Source: Oopsacas minuta
Taxonomy: Eukaryota > Porifera > Hexactinellida > Lyssacinosida > Leucopsacidae
DNA length: 64,000 nt
NCBI GenBank assembly: GCA_024704765.1
Contig: JAKMXF010000155.1
Coordinates: forward strand, 373,810 to 437,809
Direction: 5' to 3'
This document shows, piece after piece, positions 46,018 through 58,036 of this stretch (positions are counted from its first letter, which is position 1; each line of letters opens with the position of its first letter). A model generated the notes under the pieces. It had not been told where the DNA came from. It saw only the letters and a list, made by a program, of their open reading frames with translations, and made no database searches. A program made the position numbers and the translations under genes.

Positions 46018-46465
46018 TTGAGGTTGAAATTATCATCCTTTGAAGCCATAAATTCAACAGTGGGTATAAATTGACTACACGTAACTATCTTAAAGATTCA
46101 TAATTTGTATTGAATAAGCTTGAAACTTTCAGTATATGGAGTTTAACTATATTGGCTTATAATATATGAAAGTTAGATATATTACTTGACTAATTCCTAA
46201 GATACATCCTGACCCGCAAGACTTATTGAACCCCCTGATAACAACCTTTGTTTATTTGATTATTTCCCTGTTTTTTAGATAATTCTGACGTGGGAATTCG
46301 ATTTGACTGTGCTTTTAATGTATCATCAATAATTTTAGTGAAAATGTCAAATTCTACTTTTTTGATTTTCTCTTCATATTTCCCATTATACATTGGCATG
46401 ATATTATATTCATTTTAAATATTGATTTTTTTAGATAAATTGTTGCCTCCAGATTGTATTTGTTG

Positions 46466-48139
46466 ATGGCTGCCAGAAGAATTTGTAAGCTGTCACCAGA
46501 TTCGTTTTGCTATGTGTGCGGATGCTACATTGGATCAAGGCAAGTCAAGCATAATAACTCCCGGTACAAAATTGTGTATTGCTTATTATGCCTGTTTTGC
46601 ATGCCAATGGGTGAACAAGACAAAATGTGATTTCCTCACTTCTGCTGTGGATCATGTCGTTCCACCATAGAAGAATGGCTACGTGGAACCCGAAGGTGTA
46701 TGCCATTTGCAATACCTCGAATTTGGAGAGAACCAGTTAATCACCATGATGACTGCTACTTTTGTGTAGTAGATATTACAAAATATAAAGCAATTTAAAG
46801 ATGGAAAACATGTTGTTTATCCGAATATTCCATCGTCTATTGCCCCAGTGTCGTACAATGAAGATCTGCAAATTCCGATTTCTCCTTTCTTAGAAGGAAC
46901 TGTTGAATCTGAGTACATATCTTCTAGTGAGGAAGATAATATCAGCTCCGACGAAGACTTATCATGGAAACCACATTTCCTAATCAGCCAGAACTAAATG
47001 ACTTGGTCAGAGAATTAGGTCTGACAAAATCTAATGCGAGCTTTTGGGATCTCGTCTCAAAGAGTGGATTTACTTGGTCCTAGTTGTAAGATATCTATCT
47101 ATAGAAAACGGCATCATAATTTTGCATCTTTCTACAAACTTTCGCTTTCCAATTCTTTGTGTTACTGTTCTGATGTGGATGGCCTTTTTAACGAGATTGA
47201 TGTGGAATACAACCCTCCACATTGGCGTCTCTTCATTGATAGCACTACAGGAAGTCTAAAAGGTGCTTTGCTTTACAATGGCAACGAATTTCCAACAATT
47301 CTCCTATCTCACTCAGTTCATTTAAAGGAAAATTATGACAATGTGAAACATACGATGGAGATTATCAACTATCAAACACACAAATGGGATGTTTGTGGCG
47401 ACTTCAAAATGCTAGGATTTCTACTTGGATTACAGGCTGGTTATACAAAACATTCTTGCTTCCTTTCTTTGTTTGTGAAATAGTAGGGCAGATGACCAGC
47501 AATACGTTAAAAAAAATTGGCCCGTCAGAGAGGAGCTAATTCAAGTAACACAACGTCATTCACAATGCTCTTGTTCAACAAGAGAATGTTTTGTTGCTAC
47601 CACTTCACATAAAGTTAGGGCCTGTGAAGCAATTCATCAAATCTCTGAATCCCGATAGTGATACCTTCAAACATATACATTCAATGTTTCCAAAACTGTC
47701 TGAGGGAAAAGTAAGAAATGGAATCTTCGTTCGACCTCAAATTAGTTGGATGTTAGCGTGTAGCGAGTTAGAAACCAAAATGAATGTTGTTGAAAAGAGA
47801 GCTTGGCAAGCATTTAGGCCTGTAGTTAGTGGATTTTGGGGAATAGAAAGTCAGAAAACTATGAGGAACTCGTTGATAACTTAATTGCAAGTTATCAACA
47901 TCAAGGATGTAGAATGTCACCCAAACCACGTTATTTACACTCACACTTGGGCTTCCTTCAGGCCGAATTTGGGAGATGTGAGTGAAGAACAAGGTGAACG
48001 TTTCCACCAAGACATGTTTGTCATGGAGAAGAGGTATCAGGGAAAGTGGGACGAACGTATGATGGGAGATTACTAGTGGTCTTTGATACGCGATGCTCCG
48101 AGTATACGCAAAAGAAAATGTTTAAAAAAACATTTTTGA
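46466..48139 (+). pseudogene. Uncharacterised DDE-like repetitive protein, copy B
   Basis: Collinear with copy A. The start at 46466 (MAARRICKLSPDSFCYVCGC) leads through a TGA in place of Trp after GEQDKM and IPRIWREPVNHHDDCYFC. A frameshift follows, then WRLFIDSTTGSLKGALLYNG, DVCGDFKMLGFLLGLQAGYT, LLPLHIKLGPVKQFIKSL, VSEEQGERFHQDM, RYQGKWDERMMGDY and a stop at 48137-48139. It has more lesions than copy A and is diverged from it, so the two are independent old insertions, not a recent local duplication. Confidence 0.75.
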
Positions 48140-49236
48140 ATTATAAGTCACTTATTACGTTATATAGTATAATATTGATTATATTATAATACAGTAAAAT
48201 GTCATATATATAAGGAACGCATTAGTATTAAGAAGATTCACGAGCAGTTGTTTAGGGGATGAAATATGATAAAATATGTATTTTGGATTTATTGAAGAAG
48301 TTTCGATTCTGATCTAACCATTGATGGAAATTAACAAATACTGCTACTTTGGTATTCACGCACCTGAAAGCAATTTTGATAAATTCACTGGAGAAAATAT
48401 AAGGTTCCATATAAATTCTAATGATATTTCACACTAGTACTTGTTATGGGAAAACTAAGCAAATTGAAAGCAAACTCGAAATACGGTAAACGAATATCTA
48501 CAAATATCGGATACGGCAATAATTATGGGACACCCTGTATATATAAATACACCATTTACTGCTTTCAAATTGAGCTTTTATTAACCTAAATTGTGAGTAT
48601 TCTTAGACAGTTAGTTTTGGAAAAAATTTAAATTGTTTCCTTGTCCTGCGATTTTCATATCAGTGTTCCCCTAAAGCCAAATGATAGACCACATTCAGCT
48701 GGCCTTCTTAAAAATTTGTGCAGAAAAGTTCCAGCTAGAGATTGCCGCCCTTTTCAGAACATATAGCGAAAGAGATCTGGGTCGAAAGATTGTATGCATC
48801 GTGCTCCCTGAATTGTTCATTCTTGGAATTTCACTACATACTCTTCTTTCCCTCAACACCGTTTACAACCTTCGTTCAAAACATATATTAGCCTCCCGCA
48901 GTATTCACTATGTATGTAGCACTATGTTCTAAGTTCTTCCTCAAGCCTTATTCACTAAAAGTTAAGTTCGCACTTTCATAACTTCGAAATATAATAGTTT
49001 GAAATATTCAGTAGAGACATTTTTCTACTATGAATATATATAATATTGACCCTTATCGATTGAAATAGACATGTATCGTTGATTAGTATCACTTTCGAAT
49101 AACTGACCTATCTGGCATTTTATATATTTAGTCCCCAATCCTTTTTACAGAATATGATATGAGTGTTTGGATTATGCAATCGATATCAATATTTGTTGCT
49201 AAAAGAAAATTTATACTTCAGAATTTTGATAGATTA
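48140..49236. other. Spacer with a solo Tc1/mariner-like end
   Basis: At about 48520-48540 ATTATGGGACACCCTGTATA looks like one terminal repeat and TA site of a Tc1/mariner element without a partner. The rest is AT-rich with no recognised gene; the open frame at 48681-48932 has no domain. Confidence 0.4.
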
Positions 49237-50542
49237 CAGGGTGACAATTAAGTTCTGATACACGAATATACTCTGGTTTTTCCTAAACTAGTTATTCTTT
49301 CAATCTAAATTTCACTGGCAGTTAAAGCATATTATAATAAATCTTCATTCCAATTCTATTTGATATAACCGCCTTTTGCCTTTACTACAGCTTTAAGTCG
49401 TCCTTGAAATCGTTTGACAGATTTACGGAGTTCTTCTTGCGGGATTTTCGCCTATTCTGTAATCAAAGCCTTCCACAGAGATTCAAAATTTCTATGCGGA
49501 GTAGCGCAGAATCTGCTCTGTAAAGTCCCCCAGACGGAATAGTCAAGTGGATTCAAATCCGGACTTGAAGGAGGCCATTCTTCCTTGGACAAAAAGTCAA
49601 TATTTTCCCCTAAAAGCCAGGATTGAGTTGCTTCCGAGGCATACGCTGGCACAGAGTCCTGCTGGAATATCCAGGGTGTGTTTTTGAACAAGGATGAACC
49701 AGCAGATTTGATTACAGGCTCAAGAATCAAATCTCTATATGTTTGCGAGTTAATTTTGGTCCCTTGTGGGACAAAAATCAACTTTGTCCGAGAATCTGCG
49801 GACACCCCAGCCCAGACCATCACAGAAAGCGGTCTTTGCACTCGATCGATGAATTTAATGCTCTCAGGGTTGTCTTTGCATGACGACGCAATAATTCTGT
49901 CATTTTGGCAGTTAGTTGCTTCTTCTACTGTGAAAATCTTTTCGTCCGAAAACAATATCTGTTCATAATCTTCATTTACGAGGCGCGCAGAAGCCTTTTG
50001 CACCTTTCATGTCTTTTTACCCGAAGAGTGGGAGTGAGATGATGAACTGTTTGCCGTTAGAGTGATTTAAGTCCCAGGTCCTCATGTATCACCTTTCGCA
50101 ATGTTTCGCGATTAACAGAGTACTCCCTTGCCATCTTCTGGATTGACCGCCTGGGATTTCGGCCGATTTTACTGCGGAGTTTTTCCCTTAGTGCTCTCGT
50201 ACGAACCGTAGTCGGTCGGCCAGAACGAGGCTTACCTCCACACTTTTCAGTATCGTTATATCGTTTAATAGTACGATAAATGAATAATCTGTTGATCTTT
50301 TCACTTGTCAGTTTTTTCAAAATCTCGCTCTGTGTGCTCCCGGTCACAAATAGTGAGATAACTTTTGACCTCTTTACTTCCACGTTGAAATCTCTGATTT
50401 TATGCGTATATAGATTTAGATTACTGTTTGAGCATAACAGTAAGCATATATGTTAGAATATATATGATAGAAATGGTAATATAACACATTTGAAACATAT
50501 CAGATCTATGAAATTATGCATCAGAACTTAATTGTCACCCTG
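49237..50542 (-). mobile_element. Tc1-like element with TA duplication
   Basis: The left end is CAGGGTGACAATTAAGTTCT plus GATACA. The right end reads inward the same with one mismatch (GATGCA). TA lies on both sides (49235-49236 and 50543-50544). Total 1306 bp. Confidence 0.92.
49356..50383 (-). pseudogene. DD37D-type Tc1-like transposase relic
   Basis: The minus-strand start at 50383 (MEVKRSKVISLFVTGSTQSE) leads into both helix-turn-helix domains with GRPTTV between. A frameshift near 50060 follows. The first acid is in ILFSDEKIFTVEEATN, then VMVWAGVSADSRTKLIFVPQ. The second acid is in FQQDSVPAYAS, where the usual DGAPAHT is altered. The third is in SSPDLNPLDYSVW. A stop lies near 49452, then an in-frame tail KAVVKAKGGYIK with the natural stop at 49356-49358. 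Spacing between the second and third acids and the Asp in third place match 31638-32669. Inactive. Confidence 0.9.
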
Positions 50543-50825
50543 TACACAGGCCTACACTTTTGGTTGTATTGATTTTGTCAACTGATATATACTAATTCTG
50601 TGTTGCTGATTCCATTATTTAGTCAGTTTCTCCCTAATACGTCAAGTTATCTCACAATCCTATTACTACATTTGTAGAACAAAATTGGTTTCAACCCTTA
50701 TATGTTAGATTGGATCAATTATATTTCTGAAAATATCAATATTTCATTCACTAAGAATAATGATATAATTGTTACTAATATGAATGGAACAAAGTGATAC
50801 TATAAACATGTAGTATGAAGACTAT

Positions 50826-52505
50826 TCAATCTAAAAATTTTCTCTTGTTTGACTTTCTTGAATGTTGTTCGTTAGAACAATCTCTTTTTAGGCACCAACA
50901 GTAATCTGACATCATATGTGTGTCCCATCTTCCTTGATATCGCTGTTCCATCACTTTTATGTCTTGATGGAATCGTCCACCTTGTCCTTCACTCATATCA
51001 CCTAGATTATCCAGAAATCTATCAAGATGGTCTCTCAAATAATGAATTTTAATACTCATATTACAGCCCAGAGCATGATAGCTGTCGACTAACTCTGTGA
51101 CTAGTTCTTTGTAGTTGGATGCCTTTTTATTACCAAGGAAATTAGAAACGACATTAGAGAAAGCCTGCCAGGCTCTCTTCTCATCCTCGTTCATTGAATC
51201 TTTGAAGCTATTGTCCCTAAGTAAATTGCGAATCTGTGGATCTTCAAATATCCCTGCCTTTTTCTTCTCTTCACTGATTTCTGGAAAATAATTTCGGATA
51301 TACTTGAAACAATATCTGTCTTTATCCAGTGCTTTGATGAATTGCTCCATTAAACCAAGCTTAATGTGGAGAGGAGGTAGAATTATTTTATTTGTATGTA
51401 CCAGAGGGTTATTAATTACATTTTTGTCCCCAACCTTCAAACATTCTCTCGGAGGCCACTTTTCCCTATCCAATGCTGGTTCCTATCTCTACTGTCCCAA
51501 TAACAAAGAAAACAGGGGTACTTAGTGAACCCAGATTGTTGTCCTAATAGAAAGTTGACCATTTTAGATCAACACAGATTACCCAATCATGTGCAGGGTA
51601 GTTAATAATCTCTAACATCTCTTTCACATTATTGTAATCCTCTTTGAGTTTAACTGAATATCCTATAGGAATTGAACCGAATAAATTTCCATTATAGAGT
51701 AGTACACATTTCAGACTCCTTTTAGAGCTGTCAATAAACAGCCTCTATTCACTTGGATTGTAGTTCGGAACTCCCATTGCCAGTAGAAGTCCCTCAACAT
51801 TGGGACAAAACACCAAACCATTCTTTTCACAGAAATACAGTTGAAATTCTTACTGCCTGTAACGATATAATGTTACTTTTGTTCCTTAATAGAGTGGATT
51901 CTTTTCTTTCAATCTAGATGCAAGCAACTTAGAAGATGCTTTCGAGAGGTCAAGGTCACGAATTAAATCATTCAATTCCGCTTGGTTAAAGATAAAAGGC
52001 TTGAGGAAGGATCTTGAAAATCAACATAATATCCACAGTCATGATCATTGACTTCTTCCGAATTGGCACTATCTTCATCATCATAGAGTCCGAGAAACTC
52101 TGTTAATATTGGTATAGGTAGATCACTACAATGAGGGACTGGCCGAATAGCAGATTCTAAATTGGGTAGTTCAGCAGGTGTCTGTCACTCTTTTTGCAGC
52201 CCATAACATTTACCATGCAGAAATAACAATCATCGAAATTTTTTTTTGATTCTATCCAATCATAGGAATTCCAAAAGGGACGTGTTTCTCTTTACCCTTA
52301 CTCCAAGACCTTAATAATTCTACACAAGATTTACAGACCTTATGAGGTGCCCAACTTTTGTCCTGGTCACCCAGCTTAACTTTGAAATACGCATGGTAAG
52401 CTCTATTCACAAATTCAGTAATATTCTGCATCTGAGGTTTCGGAGTATAGAAACCACAAATATAACAAAAAATGTCTGGAGATTGAAACACTTTCTTTTC
52501 GACAT
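50826..52505 (-). pseudogene. Uncharacterised DDE-like repetitive protein, copy C
   Basis: The minus-strand start at 52505 (MSKRKCFN), a frameshift, then PDIFCYICGFYTP, LGDQDKSWAPHKVCKSCVEL and FGIPMIG. The middle third is frameshifted. The second half from 51473 is open for 216 codons: KVGDKNVINNPLVHTNKIIL, PPLHIKLGLMEQFIKALDK, GIFEDPQIRNLL, LGCNMSIKIHYLRDHLDRF, MSEGQGGRFHQDIKVMEQRY and QGRWDTHMMSDYCWCLKRD. The Glu pair that I take as the third catalytic site reads EGQGG instead of EEQGE. The conserved Trp that is TGA in copies A and B is intact here. It is closer to the family consensus than copy B. Confidence 0.75.
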
Positions 52506-53715
52506 ATCAGCAAAAAAGAATAACAAACTAGTTAAAAACTGGTAAGCAAATAAGACTATTTGAATATATATACTATGTACATAATGTTATTGTTGTAATA
52601 TGTAATCATGATGAATTTTTGGCAAAAAATCGAAATTTTTCTGAAAATGTAGCTATAGGTTGTGAAAAACCTGACGTGATAAGAAAAAACTGCATAGATA
52701 TTCAGAATCAGCGCACCTAAATTAGTCTAAATCAGTGATCAAAATATATAAACAACTGTAATATAACATTTTTATGTAGGCCTGTGTTATTATTGTGAAT
52801 TGACCTGCAATTGACAAGCTACAGTTTTGATTTATGGACAGCCCGCTGTCTGATCCAAACTTATAAGTGGACATTTTCTTTTTCAATTATATCTAGCACT
52901 TCAAGCTTCTATTCTTATATGCCAGTATTGATATGAAATGCAACAACCATGTTATATACGTGAATAATCTATGTCTGTGTGTTCAAGGTTTTGCATGCAT
53001 ATGTGTACATTACTAATGTTTACGAAATACATGCAGAACATTATACAATCAGTTAAAAATGGTTAAAGATTGCTGACTTCCTTATCATCAACCATAAAAA
53101 TACATGAAAAATCTAACTTTCGGTGATCCCCTAGAAAGACTTTGTGACCCTAGTATAATACCAATACTATTACTATTAGTAAACTGCAAAGCTACTAGTA
53201 TAGAAATGCACATCTCTAAAATGAATGTTCTAATATGCCGGTCGGAAACGCTGACCTGAGAACAGGTAAATAGATTTTGACTTGAGATTTTACATAAGAT
53301 CGGGATGGGCAGATAGATGTGCAACTAGGAGAAGGTTTTGGATTCATGCAAAATCACAGTGCTAGACACAATCGTTTCACTATTCTGTCTATATTGGCGT
53401 GAAAATAAAAAGTAGAAACATTCAATGAACACTGAACATAGGTTATGTGTCTACTAATTGGTATTAATATATCATATTGGTCAGACAAATACCAGACAGG
53501 CAAATGCTGGATAGAGGTCGTTGGCCACGTCATCATCATCACCATTGAAAATTTTCAAGAGTTCATATAACGAGTTTGAGATAAGATAGAAGTCAACAAG
53601 TGACTGATGAAAATGTTCAAGTTAGACCATCCACAAGGTGATAGTGTTTTCACACCTTGGTGACACTGACTCAGCATTTCTTTGTTTTGGTAATTTTTCG
53701 GATTGTATTTACAGT
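52506..53715. other. No gene recognised
   Basis: AT-rich spacer between copy C and the P-like element. Short frames only; no repeats identified. Confidence 0.45.
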
Positions 53716-56700
53716 CATAGCCTACTAAATATAAGACCATTTCACTACTTTGGACCAGGGATAAGATCCAGTCGACTTTTTCTAGACTTCACCATATTTA
53801 TATCATTATAAATTACTTATTATTATTCATATTTAAGTATTATTATCATAAATATAGCAGTATGGGTATTTAATTGCTACCCAGTACAAACACATGTATA
53901 AAATATGACACTATTAAATGCAATGGTGGATACAATTAAATTATTTAGAAAGAAAATTTGAGACATTTCCTTTGATTATATTTGGAATAGGTAGTGGGAA
54001 TATTTAGATTCTCGGCCTTATTGTTGAGTAAATAATTGGCTACTGTTATCAAAAGTTAATGAAACAAGCCTTTTCCTTCTGTACAGCAATCGAAACGCAT
54101 AATCCAAGTCTTCAAACTCCTCACTATCAAGTTTAAGAAGAGTTAGTTGCACTAAAATTGATCTTGAATCCGATCGTAGAAAATCATTGAGTGCTGGCAA
54201 ACGTTCAAGATTTGTAAACATTTTCCAGATTGTAAGGGAGAATTAGGAACTTGTTTAGATGGTCATTTAAGTCGGCCTAGATCTAGGAGTTGAATAGGCG
54301 AATAATTATAATCTAGATCCTCTATTGCTATAGACTCATCCTCAGTTAGTAGAGAGTAATATTCTGGGCACAATTCAGAAGTTTTAGTTAATTTCCTTAT
54401 CAAAGAAAAGCTACATACCCTCCGATGAAAGCTAGAGCTTGTCTTGTATCAGAATTCGGGGGTAAATCTTCAAAAGAGAGAACACATGTAGAGTGATTAA
54501 CATCCATCTTATCCCATAACTAGTTGTACAACCAAGATCAATATTGTTTTCCTGGATTAGAAATGTACTGATAAATTCCATAAAGGAGGCTCTATCTTTT
54601 GGGTAATAATCTTTCCTATGATATAACTTGAGAATATTAGACAGTTTCGTACCCTTTGACTTTCTAGTATTTGACATACAGAAACCTTTTAGTTGATCCT
54701 GACACCTGTCTATATAATCCAAAATGGTATTCAATTCGATCAGATGTATAAAAGATGACAATACATAAGAGAATCCGCATTCTCCAGGCAAATATTCTAC
54801 AAGTTTTGGTAGAGCAATGCTTGGATGGCGAAATCTAGCAAAAGTCTGAGCTATTAGTCTTCTTCGTGTAAATGGTAAACTTTTCCAGTACTCTAGCCAA
54901 CCAACTATTATAGATGTACAATTCAACCTGGGATCATCCTGCACAAGGGTAGAGAATCTCGATCATTGAGCGAATGCCCTTCCTAGGAGTGTTGACATTG
55001 AAAAGCTTCAAGACTTGACAAATCAAAGTTATAAAGTCACCAGTCTGATTGCTTTGAATATAATATTTCGATTGATGCAAGGTCAAGGCAGCTACATTAG
55101 TGTAATTAAATATCCGAAGTGCAAGCTCAACGCTCCGTTTATCTAGCACAGATGGCCAGCATGATTTGTAATTTAACTTTGGTGCTAGTTTTGCAACAGA
55201 AATTGGTCTAATTTGAATAGTAACCTCAAATGGTAAATTAGAAGGAATGGAATAGAAATTGTAGATGAAGTATCATAATAATTAAAAAAAATACCTGAAA
55301 AGCTGCTCTTGACAATTGTAGTGGGTGAGTAGAATTGGAAATATCTTCAAAGTTGGGATAAAAGAATGTACAGTTATCATCTTTTTGAATGACCCAAATA
55401 TTCCTATAGACTTGATAATGTGTACTAAATCCAAAACTAGATATAGAGAGCGTCCACTACCATTGGGATGAGGGACACAGGGTAGAAGATCTGTATTATT
55501 CCAAAATAACTTGAGAAGGATTCACATTCAAAGGATAGTTATCTAAGACAACGCATCTACACTTAATCCACACTTTTCGATATCACAAATTATTCGCTGA
55601 GTGATTGGAAGTAATTCTGTTGCTTTAGGATTAGTTAGTGCGAACAAACACACAACACTAGACAATTTCCTTTACAAGCTGGTAACCAGAAAGCGTAAAT
55701 AGGTTTGGTTGCTTCTATCTCATCTGCTTTTGAACATTCAGAAGTACCAATAAACTTTCCTCCTTAAAACACAAAATATATAGAATTACTTCATGAATTG
55801 AAATAGAACTACAACGAACCTTTATAACTAATGCAAGATTTCACATGGACCTCAACAATATTATGGCAAGCATGACGTTCACACTTATAGAATCGGTTGT
55901 TTCTGCTCTGAGATAAGTAAAGAAATCCGTATCAAGCCCAAAATTAGAATATAACCGAAATAATGATGATTAGTGAGGCAGAGAACACAATCCACATTAC
56001 GAAGTTGTCTGTAACAAGCAGAAGATGATGTATGACATTTTAATGATGATATCATTGGTACCATATTATACTGGCGACGTGTTTTCTTTATTGTAGAGTT
56101 TTCTAGCTAGCCCAGAATAAAATAGAGCAGGGATAATAGGTTGGGGAACTTGTAATGTAGCTAGAACCACAAGACAACCTGTGATAGTACTCTCATGAAT
56201 TTCGAATTTATATATTATGAATCCTACCTGACTGATCGAATACTTGTTCCAACAAGTATATAGCTTGTCTCATGGAATAAATGCAATGTGAAGGCTCTAA
56301 ATAGATAGTAAAAAGTTGGGTAATGTTCGAAACAATGTTCATAAACTGTACAATGTTTAGGAAATATGTCTTACCAATATCAACTGCATTATACTTAGTG
56401 TAATTAGACAATTCATCAATCAATGTAGAGATCTGACGCATATCACAAATAGATTTGATTGATAGATTCACTAATATTCCATGACGGTAGCATCTCACTT
56501 GAAGAAATTTGTCAATAGTAAAGTATCTTGTACAGAAACAACTACACTATTTGTTGTTAGATGGACGATAATAATTACGTCGCCCATTTTCCAAACAATC
56601 CATTCTTCGGGGATCTTTATGTTATATGATCAGTGTTTATGTCATCTAAATTAGAGACAGTGCATTTCTCTGGTCATCTTCCAATACATCAACGCTCTGT

Positions 56701-57483
56701 TTAATATCTTATATAGTACCATACCATAAAACATGTAAGAATACAAGTTAAATATTTGACACAACTTGACATACTTGGATCTGTAAATCCTCTTGGTCTC
56801 TATCAAGACTTGGATGTTTAATAGTATGATCATTAAGATGATCAGGGCAACAAGGAAGATATTTAGGTATTGCACCTTTCTTCAGAGTAGCCTTTATTGA
56901 TTGTGTCTTCATTTGACCATCAATGTCAAGATAAGTTTGCTTGTCAACTATATCATCAGAATCAAAGTACTTAGCGTAAACAAAAATGTTTTTCATCGTA
57001 TGAAGATCTATTATATAATATTACATTTACGTAATGATAAATTAAGCCTAAATCGTAAAATATCATTCAATTTATATCCAAGCTCTAAAGAAATACTTAC
57101 CATCTCTATGCAGAAATCGTTTCCACTTATGGACGATATCTTGCGGCCCAGAAGGAATGTGAAACACTGCAACACCACTATGATCATTGTGGTATCCAGT
57201 AGTAGATCTGGGAGCAGAAAACAAGTTAGGCATGTGCCAAAGAAATGAATAAACAATGAGCTAATATTATAAAGCAAAGATTGTTCAAATGATTAGAAAT
57301 TGAATTCAGAATAACATAAATTCACAATACAAATCTCACGACGTTATTGATAAACCTGACAACTATATCAGTTTTATTCAAAATATCTATTTACATTATG
57401 AGTGCATAAGAAAATCTTGTTCATCTTATCCCTGGTCCAAGCGCATTTAGCTCAGTGAAATGGCATATGTTTAGTAGGCTATG
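53716..57483 (-). mobile_element. P-like element with long imperfect terminal repeats
   Basis: The left end reads CATAGCCTACTAAATATAAG then CCATTTCACT, a short variable gap, then TTGGACCAGGGATAAGAT. The right end reads inward CATAGCCTACTAAACATATG, CCATTTCACT, a longer gap, then TTGGACCAGGGATAAGAT. P elements also begin with CAT. The flanks TTACAGT and GTTCAGT agree at 5 of 7, so a duplication is plausible but eroded. Total 3768 bp with a multi-exon minus-strand gene between the ends. Confidence 0.75.
54018..57233 (-). pseudogene. P-like transposase with THAP domain, multi-exon
   Basis: Exon 1 (57101-57233) gives MPNLFSAPRSTTGYHNDHSG then PSGPQDIVHKWKRFLHRD, a THAP N-terminus whose first two zinc Cys read Phe and Arg. 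A GTAAGT donor follows. Exon 2 (56775-57007) joins in phase to give VYAKYFDSDDIVDKQTYLDI and KKGAIPKYLP, closing the THAP domain, with a GTATGT donor. Later blocks: RHGILVNLSIKSICDMRQIS (about 56400-56480, donor at 56373-56374), DDNCTFFYPNFEDISNSTHP (about 55320-55380), RPISVAKLAPKLNYKSCW with NYTNVAALTL (about 55080-55210), GWLEYWKSLPFTRRRLIAQT, LPGECGFSYVLSSF, and ALAFIGGYVAFSLIRKLTKT near 54400. These follow P/THAP9 transposase order. Frameshifts near 54940 and 54430 and the lost Cys indicate a dead copy. Confidence 0.75.
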
Positions 57484-58036
57484 GTTCAGTATATTCTCGA
57501 TATGGGTACCGTAGGTGTCAGGTCATATCTTCTAAAGCATAATTCATTCTCAAACAAATTTCACCATGGATTTTGAATATATTTGGGCATAATTTTGGCT
57601 GAGGTATAATTGACTATATACATATTCACAGTCGAATAAGTTCCGAATGAATACGGAGAGAAATACACTCATCACGGGTCGAATTTTCAATGTAGATGAA
57701 CCTTCAGAATGGAAATATTGGTGATTATGATGATGCAGCAATGTCAAATACCATTAAAATTTGAATACGAGAACTACAATTAGTTGCAGTCCCTTGAATT
57801 CATATGCCTCAGGCAAGACCTGTGATGAGACCTCAAATCCTGGGAAAATCTGGCGCAAAATATTATCATACAATGGGCAATGGTTGTTTGGGGATCTGAC
57901 AGAGTAGGGCCCGGACAAGGACCAGGATTTTCAAATCTGGTGCAAATTCCCCGTCTGCCCCCCGCTCCTGCGACCGCCCACACTACAATGGCACCAGTTG
58001 CAATTTAGTTTATCCCAACATCAACCTGGCAATATA
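57484..58036. other. Spacer with a GC-rich repeat-like block
   Basis: The block at about 57890-57990 (GGGCCCGGACAAGGACC, CCCCGTCTGCCCCCCGCTCC) is far more GC-rich than its surroundings and resembles the ends of non-autonomous elements. No partner or duplication was found. Confidence 0.4.

Larger units (their letters stand above)
40397..46238 (-). mobile_element. mariner element containing nested hAT and Merlin insertions
   Basis: The left end is CTAGGGCGTTCAATAAGTCT plus TGCGGGT. The right end reads inward TCAGGGGGTTCAATAAGTCT plus TGCGGGT, 24 of 27 identical. TA lies at 40395-40396 and 46239-46240. Removing the insertion at 40629-45127 leaves about 1.34 kb, the normal mariner length. The interruption lies in the 3' part of its minus-strand transposase, and the coding sense resumes exactly across it. 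Confidence 0.93.
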
